From JBKQVT01 sp052139835 (lineage in GTDB: Bacteria; Planctomycetota; Planctomycetia; Pirellulales; Thermoguttaceae), in assembly GCA_052139835.1 (NCBI GenBank), contig JBKQVT010000211.1:1-22296 (forward strand): a stretch of DNA of 22,296 nt, in the 5' to 3' direction. The notes under the pieces are model-generated. The model was not told the DNA's origin. It saw only the letters and a program-made list of their open reading frames with translations, and did no database searches. Each line of letters starts with the position of its first letter. Within the stretch, counting starts at the first letter, position 1. This document shows positions 15,916-22,187 of the stretch, piece after piece. Made by a program: the position numbers and the translations under genes.

Positions 15916-15974
15916 GGAATTCATGGAATTCGAAGGATGCGTCGGCCAATCAAGCATCGCGTCCGCGGAATTCC
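15916..15974. repeat. Nested inverted repeat with three GGAATTC copies
   Basis: GGAATTC occurs at 15916-15922, 15925-15931 and 15967-15973. The second and third can pair (GGAATTC with GAATTCC, 15968-15974), enclosing an inner stem GATGC (15936-15940) with GCATC (15954-15958). It sits 14 nt upstream of a candidate -35 box. Confidence 0.4.
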
Positions 15975-15987
15975 GCCCGGTGACATC

Positions 15988-16016
15988 TTGACGATAGGGC
16001 GCCCGGCGTTTACCAT
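15988..16016 (+). promoter_or_regulatory. Putative promoter of the small secreted protein gene
   Basis: TTGACG at 15988-15993, a 17-nt spacer and TACCAT at 16011-16016. The start codon lies 54 nt downstream, with GGAG at 16060-16063. The -35 is closer to the standard TTGACA than other promoters here, and the -10 is weak. Confidence 0.4.
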
Positions 16017-16070
16017 CAGCGGTTGGGTTCGGATTGAAATCACCACCAGGTGCTGAGTCGGAGTCGAACG

Positions 16071-16742
16071 ATGAAACCAATAACGCCACTGGCTCTTCTG
16101 TCTTGCGTTGTCTTGATGGTGACCCCGGCAAGAGCCCAGCACTGCCCCCCTATCGTAGAATCCTACTTGAGCCAGATTTCGGTTAAGCACGATTCAAAGG
16201 ACCAAGCACTTGACCTGAAAGTGGAGTATTCAAAGACCGGCGGCCAGCCGAAGCCGAAGTACCAGATCTACTTGTTGGCCTATCTCGAGAAGAACGAACA
16301 TCGAGTGCCAGCGCCTCTGCCGGCGGACCTTATCGATAAGCACGTCGTGCGAGTCTTGCATACTCAAGCAGTTGAGCGAAACAAGGACGGCACGTATGAG
16401 TTCGATTTGCGGCTCGACATGAACGAGCTGGCCAGGAAGGTAATCGATCTCGGGCACCTCACGGATAAGGATCGTGAAGCCCCCGGCGGCTGGGGCTACT
16501 TCAAAGATCGATTTCGCTTGGCCGTTTTTGTTCCCTTTCTCGAAGATCGTACTTACTCGGTGTTGGACAGCCTTCCTAAGGACAAACACGAGTGCAACTA
16601 CACACGCCGGCGAGCGCTGCTATTCCAGCAGTTACCCTGCGCCTTCAGCGTTCACTTTGGGATAGTGCAGGCAGTCCAACGAGCGGAGGGCGACTATTAC
16701 ATTCAGATCAACGAGGCCAAATCGACCGAAGAAGGCCAGTAG
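16071..16742 (+). CDS. Small secreted protein of unknown function
   Basis: It encodes 223 aa. A clear Sec signal peptide (M-K-P-I-T-P-L then a hydrophobic core and A-R-A, with a likely cut at A23-Q24) opens the protein. The mature part starts Q-H-C-P-P and has five further Cys-poor stretches with mixed beta and charged segments, such as L-D-L-K-V-E-Y-S-K-T-G-G and Y-E-F-D-L-R-L-D-M-N-E-L. I do not recognise the family. The ATG at 16071 is chosen because GGAG lies 7 nt upstream and the signal peptide begins there; the frame is also open from a GTG at 16050. Codon use is clearly less GC-biased than in the helicase and the beta-helix gene, and it lies between repeats, which together suggest acquisition or rapid evolution. 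No partner gene is adjacent. Confidence 0.7.
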   Translation: MKPITPLALLSCVVLMVTPARAQHCPPIVESYLSQISVKHDSKDQALDLKVEYSKTGGQPKPKYQIYLLAYLEKNEHRVPAPLPADLIDKHVVRVLHTQAVERNKDGTYEFDLRLDMNELARKVIDLGHLTDKDREAPGGWGYFKDRFRLAVFVPFLEDRTYSVLDSLPKDKHECNYTRRRALLFQQLPCAFSVHFGIVQAVQRAEGDYYIQINEAKSTEEGQ

Positions 16743-16792
16743 CGCCGGGAGACCGTGGCAGGATCTGGAGCCCGCTCTAGTGCCCCGACCGG

Positions 16793-16841
16793 TCTGACTG
16801 ACACGTTTTGATGCGCGAAAACGCGCAAAAACGGGGTCAGA
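16793..16841. repeat. REP-like imperfect palindrome
   Basis: Nested stems are TCTGAC (16793-16798) with GTCAGA (16836-16841), GTTTT (16805-16809) with AAAAC (16828-16832), and TGCGCG (16812-16817) with CGCGCA (16822-16827) around an AAAA loop. The outer sequence with GGGGTCAGAC resembles repeats I associate with REP-type (IS200-like) transposase remnants, but no transposase gene is seen. It lies 51 nt past the small secreted protein gene and 3 nt from the end of the - strand pseudogene. Confidence 0.6.
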
Positions 16842-16843
16842 CT

Positions 16844-17153
16844 TTAACTGTTAACTTTGGCGCCTTCCGGCCATTCCATTCGTCTCCGGGACAAACGGTC
16901 CAGCGCTTCGTCCAAGGCCGCTTCCGCCTCCTCGGGTGTGACACCGTGGGCCTTTGCGTACTCGTCGATCTTGGCAAAGGTTTGTTGCAGGCTTGCCCGC
17001 GCCGCGTCACGAACCGCCTTGCGCGGCGCTGGGCGTATAGGCCATGATGAACACCTGCTGGTCCGCGTCGAGACTCCGCCCCAGCAGGGCCGCGATGGCC
17101 TGTCTTTCCGCGGGCGGGAGTTCGCGGACGTTGCGGTCAGTTATGGATTCCAT
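16844..17153 (-). pseudogene. Frameshifted small antitoxin-like gene
   Basis: Reading the - strand from ATG at 17153 gives M-E-S-I-T-D-R-N-V-R-E-L-P-P-A-E-R, continuing L-L-G-R-S-L-D-A-D-Q-Q-V-F-I-M-A-Y-T-P-S-A-A, before a premature stop at 17007-17009. From about 17026 the next frame continues sensibly: R-K-A-V-R-D-A-A-R-A-S-L-Q-Q-T-F-A-K-I-D-E-Y-A, then H-G-V-T-P-E-E-A-E-A-A-L-D-E-A-L, stopping at 16844-16846. Removing one base in the GCCGCGC stretch near 17027 joins both into about 102 aa. The composition recalls small planctomycete proteins often found beside PIN-domain toxins, and the antitoxin label is a guess from that. No toxin gene is next to it. Either a decayed gene or a sequencing error. 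Confidence 0.6.
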
Positions 17154-17236
17154 ACTCAAAGTATTGCAACGTCGAGCCCCTCCTGCCAGCCAGTCAGGGG
17201 AGGCACCAAGGGGAAAGAGCAGTGCCACCCGGCCAG

Positions 17237-17250
17237 GCCCGCTTGCGGGC
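17237..17250. repeat. Short perfect hairpin GCCCGC-TT-GCGGGC
   Basis: Six-base arms at 17237-17242 and 17245-17250. It lies upstream of the - strand pseudogene and of the + strand promoter at 17279. The rest of 17154-17278 shows no gene. No U-tract follows on either strand. Confidence 0.35.
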
Positions 17251-17278
17251 AAGGGGCAGCAAATTTGGGGCCATGCTG

Positions 17279-17306
17279 TTGCACGTGCCTTGCGGCGGAT
17301 TATAAT
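17279..17306 (+). promoter_or_regulatory. Putative strong promoter of the beta-helix gene
   Basis: TTGCAC at 17279-17284, a 16-nt spacer and a perfect TATAAT at 17301-17306. The start codon is 143 nt downstream, so the leader is about 135 nt. I saw no known riboswitch in it. GGAGAG at 17437-17442 is the ribosome binding site. Confidence 0.65.
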
Positions 17307-17449
17307 GACCCGGTGTTGATGTCCCGCCTGTAATTTTCCTCCCTGTAGCGGCCCTCCGGCACGATCGGATTTCTGGGAGCCCCGGCAGGGGAGCCCATTG
17401 GCCCTTGATCCTCCCGCCGTATGACCACTCCACCTTGGAGAGTCTTGCC

Positions 17450-19639
17450 ATGGTTGCTAAGTCTTGTTTCCGCTGGGTGTCGTATTTCCGAGTGTCGTGG
17501 AAGTGGGTGCTCTGCGCGCTAGGCGCCGTGCTGGCGGCAGTGGCGATCGCGCGGGCCCAAGCGCCTGCTCCCGCCGGTCCGCAGCCGCTGGAAATCACCA
17601 AGGATACCACGCTCGATCCGGCCAAGACCTATGGCCCGATTATCATCAAGGCCTCGAACATCACCATCGACGGCCGCGGGGCCTGGGTCGTCGGCCCCCG
17701 CCAGGGCAATCCGAAAGACTTCCAAGGCGTGGGCATCTCGGCCAACGGCGTCTCGAACGTGACGCTGAAGAACATCAACGCCGAGCGTTGGGACATCGGC
17801 TTGAAAGTCGAACGCGGCAGCCACTGGACGGTGGAGAATTGCAACTTCTCCGGCAACTTCCACTACCCGGAGGCCGGCTGGGGCGAACTCGGTCTCCACG
17901 GCGGCATCGTCCTTTTGTTCAGCGATCATTGCACGCTCCGCAAGATCAAGGCCAACCACGTCTGGGACGCCTGCCGGATGGAGAACTCCCACGACAACCT
18001 GGTTGAGGAAAACGACTTCTCCCACACCTCGAACACCTGTGTGAGCCTGTTCACCGCCTGCCGCAATCAGTTCCTGAAGAACAATCTCAGTTACGGCATG
18101 CGCATCCGGCCCGGCGAGACCCACGCCCGCGATTCGGCCTGCGTGATGGTGCAGGCCGGCTCGGACGACAACTATTTTGCCGACAATGACATCACGCACG
18201 GCGGCGACGGCGTCTTCCTTCGTCCCAGCCCCGGCGGTTGGGCCAGCGCCGGCAACATCTTCGAGCGGAACGACACCTCGTATGCCAACAACAATTGCAT
18301 CGAGGCCCAATGCCCGCGCAACACCTATCGCCACAACAAGGCCAACCACGGCAGCCACGGCATTTGGGTGGGGTGGTCGAACGAAACGATCCTGGAGGAC
18401 AACGAGGCCTCTTACAACGGTTTGCCCAGCGGCTTCCACAACGCCCCCTGGGGCTTCAAGTTCGTGCCCAAGGGGCCGCAAAGCGGCGCCGCCGGCATCA
18501 TCATGGCCGGGATGTGCAACCATACCATCTGCCGCGGCAACAAGTGCATCGGCAATAACGGCTGCGGCCTGTGCCTCTTCGGCGACGACCATCCGAGGCC
18601 CGCGTTCGCCGCCTTCCACTGGGTCCTGGAGAACAACATCATCAAGGACAATCGCTGGGGGCTCTACATGGAGTTCGCCGACTGGATCGACATGGCGGGC
18701 AACGTGATCGAGAACAACCGCGACGGCAACATCATCGAGGGGGGCACGCATACGAACATCGTCATGCACCCGGACAATCCGCAAATCACCCGGCCGCCCC
18801 AGGTCAAGCTGGTGACGCCGTCGGCCGCAAAACCGGGCCAGCCGGTCCCCGTGAAACTGGGCCAGGAGGTGGTGTTTGACGCCTCGGGCAGCACCGACCC
18901 CGGCGGCAACCCGCTTTCCTTCCGCTGGGACTTCGCCGACGGGACGACGGCCACCGGGCCCCGCGTGACGCACGCCTTCACCAAGATGGGCCCCCGCAGC
19001 ATCGGCGTGACGGCCGGCAACGGCCGCTTCTCGGACCTCGCCTATCGCGACCTCCTCGTCTATGAGGACCTGCCGGAGTTCGGCACCGAGGGCCAGGCCG
19101 CCGAGTGGACCTGGGATGAAGTCCAGCCGCGCGAAGGGCTCCCTGTGAAGCGCGGGCATGAAGCCGACGCACAAGCGGCGATCCCCATCCCCAACCCCAA
19201 AACCAAGATGGAAATCCGCGATGACCACGCGATCCGCCTGGTGGGCAACTCGTCGGTGGCACTCCGCGTGGCGCCGTCGGGAAATCCCATCAGCCTGCTC
19301 TATCCGAAAGCGAAGAACGCCGGCATCCCGCTGGCGGGCAAGACTGCGTTGGTCTTCTGGTTCAAGTGGATCAACACGAACATGCACGCCTGGAAGGGGC
19401 CGGTCCCCACGGTGACGCTCTACGAATCGCCCACCAAGTTCTGCGTGTTCCAGCCCACCTGGCCCGCGGTCTGCCAGGGCGGCGTCGACTGGAACTGCAA
19501 GACGGTCTCCCTGCACGGCAACGAGGTGTGGAAGCTGAAGGGACAGGTCCCCGTGACGCTGAACTGGGTGACCATCGAGTTTTACCCCGGGGGCGGCGAG
19601 CCGTTCCATGCCTGGATCGACGGCATGGCGCTGAAATGA
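17450..19639 (+). CDS. Exported right-handed beta-helix protein with PKD domain
   Basis: An N-terminal signal or anchor (basic residues, then W-V-L-C-A-L-G-A-V-L-A-A-V-A-I-A-R-A, cut near residue 35) leads into I-T-K-D-T-T-L-D-P-A-K-T-Y. Residues of about 60-450 are PbH1-type coils with the N-x-x-x-x-N rhythm (N-I-T-I-D-G-R-G, N-V-T-L-K-N-I-N, N-L-V-E-E-N-D-F, N-I-F-E-R-N-D-T, N-V-I-E-N-N). Such folds include carbohydrate lyases, epimerases and adhesins. A PKD domain (about 475-540) is marked by F-D-A-S-G-S-T-D-P-G-G-N and F-R-W-D-F-A-D-G-T. The last ~170 aa look like a beta-sandwich, possibly sugar-binding, with W-F-K-W-I-N-T and W-I-D-G-M-A-L-K at the end. The start at 17450 has GGAGAG 7 nt upstream. 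Action on an extracellular polysaccharide is likely, but the substrate and any catalytic residues are unknown. Confidence 0.85.
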   Translation: MVAKSCFRWVSYFRVSWKWVLCALGAVLAAVAIARAQAPAPAGPQPLEITKDTTLDPAKTYGPIIIKASNITIDGRGAWVVGPRQGNPKDFQGVGISANGVSNVTLKNINAERWDIGLKVERGSHWTVENCNFSGNFHYPEAGWGELGLHGGIVLLFSDHCTLRKIKANHVWDACRMENSHDNLVEENDFSHTSNTCVSLFTACRNQFLKNNLSYGMRIRPGETHARDSACVMVQAGSDDNYFADNDITHGGDGVFLRPSPGGWASAGNIFERNDTSYANNNCIEAQCPRNTYRHNKANHGSHGIWVGWSNETILEDNEASYNGLPSGFHNAPWGFKFVPKGPQSGAAGIIMAGMCNHTICRGNKCIGNNGCGLCLFGDDHPRPAFAAFHWVLENNIIKDNRWGLYMEFADWIDMAGNVIENNRDGNIIEGGTHTNIVMHPDNPQITRPPQVKLVTPSAAKPGQPVPVKLGQEVVFDASGSTDPGGNPLSFRWDFADGTTATGPRVTHAFTKMGPRSIGVTAGNGRFSDLAYRDLLVYEDLPEFGTEGQAAEWTWDEVQPREGLPVKRGHEADAQAAIPIPNPKTKMEIRDDHAIRLVGNSSVALRVAPSGNPISLLYPKAKNAGIPLAGKTALVFWFKWINTNMHAWKGPVPTVTLYESPTKFCVFQPTWPAVCQGGVDWNCKTVSLHGNEVWKLKGQVPVTLNWVTIEFYPGGGEPFHAWIDGMALK

Positions 19640-19738
19640 AGCGGAAAGGTGGGCGCCTACGGCCGGGGCAACGCCTGTCTCCGACCAACCCTGCTCCCCC
19701 GTTGGGCGGAGATGCACCACAATTGCCAATCGGGACTG

Positions 19739-19769
19739 TTGCACCCTTTTTGCCCAAACCGGCAACAAT
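19739..19769 (+). promoter_or_regulatory. Possible promoter of the small secreted protein gene at 19852
   Basis: TTGCAC at 19739-19744 and AACAAT at 19764-19769, with CCGGC just before the -10. The 19-nt spacer is long and the -10 weak. Listed because it repeats the TTGCA...CGGC layout. The rest of 19640-19851 shows no gene. Confidence 0.35.
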
Positions 19770-19851
19770 ACTGTAGTGCTCGTGGCCGTTCACGGGGATT
19801 GTCGCCGTGGGCCGAATTTTTTAAGGTCAACCTGGAAGAAGGAGAAGGAAC

Positions 19852-20181
19852 ATGTTCAGGCGTATGTCGATGGTTGCTTTGCTTGTCGGTTTCGTCGCTT
19901 TTGCGTACACGACCACTGCGATCGCCGCGGACAAGCCGGTTCGTCTCGTCGGAAAGCTGGCCGAGATTGACGGCAAGACGCTCACCATCGCCAGCACCGC
20001 GCCCGGCGGGGGCCAGCCCACCGTCGTCACCTGCAACGACGCCACGAAATTCCGTCGCGATGCGGACAACACGTGGGTCAAGTTCGCGGACATCAAGGTC
20101 GGGCAGACGGTGCGGGTGTATTACATCAAGTCCAACCACATGGCCACATTGGTCAATATCGCCAAGCCCGGCTCCAAGTAA
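19852..20181 (+). CDS. Small secreted beta-rich protein, unknown function
   Basis: It encodes 109 aa. The signal peptide M-F-R-R-M-S-M-V-A-L-L-V-G-F... is cut near A-I-A-A (about residue 25). The mature ~84 aa read like a small beta-barrel: V-R-L-V-G-K-L-A-E-I-D-G-K-T-L-T-I, then V-T-C-N-D-A-T-K-F, then F-A-D-I-K-V-G-Q-T-V-R-V-Y-Y-I. This resembles the OB-fold-like DUF5666 pattern, by impression only. The start is firm: AAGGAG lies 7 nt upstream. It precedes the sigma/FecR unit by 90 nt on the same strand. Its signal peptide shares the M-F-R-R start and the overall layout of the small protein at 21814, although the mature parts do not align well. It may belong to the same surface system. Confidence 0.75.
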   Translation: MFRRMSMVALLVGFVAFAYTTTAIAADKPVRLVGKLAEIDGKTLTIASTAPGGGQPTVVTCNDATKFRRDADNTWVKFADIKVGQTVRVYYIKSNHMATLVNIAKPGSK

Positions 20182-20200
20182 CACGGCCTGTACCCGGCCC

Positions 20201-20212
20201 GTGAACGTTCAC
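20201..20212. promoter_or_regulatory. Perfect 12-bp palindrome, possible operator
   Basis: GTGAACGTTCAC is self-complementary over all 12 bases and lies 60 nt before the sigma factor start, upstream of TACAAT at 20247-20252. It fits a dimeric regulator site. The only matching -35-like sequence (TTGTCC, 20221-20226) has a 20-nt spacer, so no convincing housekeeping promoter could be assigned here. Confidence 0.35.
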
Positions 20213-20271
20213 TCTGGAAATTGTCCACGCTGCGGCTCGGGCGCCATACAATTCGCAGGGGGGTAGATGAC

Positions 20272-20799
20272 GTGGACCGGGATGAACTGGCGGCCCTGGT
20301 CAAGGTCAACCAGGCGGGGATCTTCCGATACCTGCGCTACCTGGGGGCCGAGCCGGCAACCGCCGAGGACCTCGTCCAGGACACGTTCCTGGCGGCGCTA
20401 AAAAGCCGCACCACCCCGCAGGAGCTTTCCAGCCAGGGGGCCTGGTTGCGGGGGATCGCCCGCAATCTGTTCTTGCAGCATTGCCGCCGCGGCAGGCGGT
20501 CGCCGCAGGTCGTCGACAGCCGCCGCCTGGAAGAGGCCGAAAGCACCTGGGAGTCGGTGTTCCTGCGGGGCGGCGACGGTTTCGAATACCTGGAGGCCCT
20601 GCGGCGTTGCCTGCACGCCTTGCCCAAGCGGCAGCAGGATGTCCTCGACATGCGCTATCGCGACGCCAGGTCGCGCGGCGAAATGGCGGAGGCCTTGAAA
20701 CTTACCGAGGACGGGACCAAGTCCCTGCTCCGCAGGATTCGGGCTGCCCTGGCCCAATGCGTGGAAAAACGCCTCGCGCTGGAGGACCTCGGACGATGA
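20272..20799 (+). CDS. ECF-type RNA polymerase sigma factor
   Basis: It encodes 175 aa with sigma regions 2 and 4 and nothing between them. Region 2 has I-F-R-Y-L-R-Y-L, A-E-D-L-V-Q-D-T-F-L-A-A-L and A-W-L-R-G-I-A-R-N-L-F-L. Region 4 has L-P-K-R-Q-Q-D-V-L-D-M-R-Y and a helix-turn-helix ending E-D-G-T-K-S-L-L-R-R-I-R-A-A-L. It should direct core polymerase to a small regulon in response to a surface or envelope cue. The GTG at 20272 is preferred because AGGGGGG (20257-20263) lies 8 nt upstream; a TTG at 20221 would add 17 residues. The stop overlaps the FecR-like gene by 4 nt (ATGA), the usual coupling of a sigma factor with its regulator, so that protein is the likely controller. Confidence 0.88.
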   Translation: MDRDELAALVKVNQAGIFRYLRYLGAEPATAEDLVQDTFLAALKSRTTPQELSSQGAWLRGIARNLFLQHCRRGRRSPQVVDSRRLEEAESTWESVFLRGGDGFEYLEALRRCLHALPKRQQDVLDMRYRDARSRGEMAEALKLTEDGTKSLLRRIRAALAQCVEKRLALEDLGR

Positions 20800-21749
20800 A
20801 CTCCGACGCGGACCGGCTCGTTCACATCCTCCTTTGCGAGGAACTCGGCCCGAAGGAAATCCCCGACCTGTCGCAGCGGGTCGTGGAGCGGGCCTTCCAG
20901 CGCAAGCGCCGCGGCTGGCTGCGGGCGGTCGTGGCGGCCGCCGCCATCGCCGTCTTCGGCGTCGTCTTGCAACAGTGGGCCGCCAGCCGCCGTTACCCCG
21001 CGCCGGAAGCCTCGGGGCCTTACACGCTCCACGGCGCCGCCGCGGTCTGCCGGGGCGCCGTCCTGGCCACCGACGACAAACCGGCTTCCCTGACGCTCGG
21101 CGGATACTGCACGGTCCGGCTCCAGCCCTATTCGTCGCTGCGCATTGCGGGGCAAGACCGCCGCGAGGCGGTCTTCCTCGAACGCGGCACCGTGCAATGC
21201 GACGTGACGCCGGGCCGGGGGGCGTTCGCCGTGCAAAGCCCGCTCGGCCTGGTCTCCGTTGTGGGGACGAGTTTCTCCGTCAGCCTGCTGGAAAGGCCCG
21301 GCGGCAAGGCCGCGGGAAACAATCGCCAATCGGCCGTGGCAATGCGTGTCGCAGTCACCGCCGGCGCCGTGAGCGTGGACTATGGCGGCCACAGCTTCAG
21401 GCTGACAGCCGGTTCGCAGCAAATCTTCGGCCAGCAACCCCCGGCAGCGACGCGTCTGTCGAAGCCGCCTCACGGCGCAGAGAAAGTGACCATCACGGGA
21501 ACGGCCAAAGCCCTCGGCGCCGCCGGCGGCAAGCTCAACCCCAGCGTCGCCAATGCCACCCTGACCGTTGCGACCGGCGGCAAGCAGGTCGTCTACTACG
21601 TCTATGGCTGGGCGGGCATCATCCTCGCCAAGCAGACCGACGGAAAGAAGGCCGAAGTCAGCGGAGTGGTCGCCGAGAAGGACGGCAAGCAGACGATCAC
21701 CGGAAAATCGATGGATGTCAAGATCATCATCGTCGAGGAGAAGAAGTGA
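20796..21749 (+). CDS. FecR-like single-pass membrane protein fused to a copy of the downstream secreted domain
   Basis: It encodes 317 aa. Residues 1-40 are charged and cytoplasmic (D-R-L-V-H-I-L-L-C-E-E-L), with a possible sigma-binding role. One membrane span covers about 43-60 (A-V-V-A-A-A-A-I-A-V-F-G-V-V-L). The outer part of about 70-210 is FecR-like: Y-T-L-H-G-A-A-A-V-C-R-G, L-E-R-G-T-V-Q-C-D-V, F-A-V-Q-S-P-L-G-L-V-S-V-V-G-T-S-F-S-V and V-T-A-G-A-V-S-V-D. Residues 231-317 are unusual. They start V-T-I-T-G-T-A-K-A-L-G and align over their whole length with the mature protein encoded at 21814, 64 of 88 positions identical by hand count, with close DNA similarity too. FecR proteins normally end after the FecR region. 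Role inferred: anti-sigma or sigma regulator carrying an extracytoplasmic sensing module. Confidence 0.82.
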   Translation: MNSDADRLVHILLCEELGPKEIPDLSQRVVERAFQRKRRGWLRAVVAAAAIAVFGVVLQQWAASRRYPAPEASGPYTLHGAAAVCRGAVLATDDKPASLTLGGYCTVRLQPYSSLRIAGQDRREAVFLERGTVQCDVTPGRGAFAVQSPLGLVSVVGTSFSVSLLERPGGKAAGNNRQSAVAMRVAVTAGAVSVDYGGHSFRLTAGSQQIFGQQPPAATRLSKPPHGAEKVTITGTAKALGAAGGKLNPSVANATLTVATGGKQVVYYVYGWAGIILAKQTDGKKAEVSGVVAEKDGKQTITGKSMDVKIIIVEEKK

Positions 21750-22170
21750 TCGCGGTTTCCCGTAGGAGCGTGTTGTTTTTTCAGCAAATCCAGTTCATGA
21801 AAGGAAAATGTCCATGTTCCGTCGTACCATGTTGACGGCCCTGGCGGCCGGTCTGGTTGGCTTCGCCTGCACAAGCGCCGTATTGGCTGCCGACGCAAAG
21901 GATGCAAAGAGAGTAACGATCACGGGAATGGGAAAGGCCCTCGGCGATGCCAGCGGCAAGCTGAATCCGGGTGTCCCGAATGCCACCCTGACCGTCACGA
22001 CCAAGGGCACCAAGGTCGTTTACTATGTCTCCGGCTGGGCGGGCGTGATCGTCGCCAAGCAAGCCAATGGGAAGAAGGCCGAGGTCTCGGGGGTGGTCAC
22101 CGAGAAGAAGGGCAGGAAGACGATCACCGGAAAATCCGTGGATGTCAAGATCATCGTCGTCGAGGAAAGG
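21486..22170 (+). repeat. Direct duplication of a ~260-bp coding segment
   Basis: The copies are 21486-21746 (C-terminus of the FecR-like protein) and 21913-22170 (mature small secreted protein), in the same orientation and reading frame sense. Runs such as GACGATCACCGGAAAATC and GATGTCAAGATCATC are shared exactly. Similarity covers silent positions, which suggests a fairly recent duplication or continuing gene conversion. Confidence 0.85.
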
Positions 22171-22173
22171 TAA
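21814..22173 (+). CDS. Small secreted protein, stand-alone copy of the FecR-fused domain
   Basis: It encodes 119 aa. The signal peptide M-F-R-R-T-M-L-T-A-L-A-A-G-L-V-G-F is cut near V-L-A-A (about residue 26). The mature domain has V-T-I-T-G-M-G-K-A-L-G, N-A-T-L-T-V, V-V-Y-Y-V-S-G-W-A-G-V-I-V-A-K, G-K-K-A-E-V-S-G-V-V and T-I-T-G-K-S-V-D-V-K-I-I-V-V-E-E. It is rich in beta strands and Lys/Gly and has no Cys after the signal, so it is probably a small barrel. I do not recognise the family. The ATG at 21814 is preferred to 21808 because AAAGGA (21800-21805) is then 8 nt away rather than 2. It follows the FecR-like gene by 64 nt and may share its message. A transposase end lies 14 nt beyond its stop. 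Confidence 0.8.
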   Translation: MFRRTMLTALAAGLVGFACTSAVLAADAKDAKRVTITGMGKALGDASGKLNPGVPNATLTVTTKGTKVVYYVSGWAGVIVAKQANGKKAEVSGVVTEKKGRKTITGKSVDVKIIVVEER

Positions 22174-22187
22174 GGTGATGTCAAGTC

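Noticed and set aside
17307..17449. Riboswitch in the leader of the beta-helix gene
   Set aside because: No known aptamer core was recognised.
17194..17625. A 143-codon - strand frame across the beta-helix promoter and start
   Set aside because: No ribosome binding site or domain; half of it is antisense to the beta-helix signal peptide.
17519..19768. A 749-codon open frame on the - strand opposite the beta-helix gene
   Set aside because: Antisense shadow of a gene with clear PbH1 and PKD signatures.
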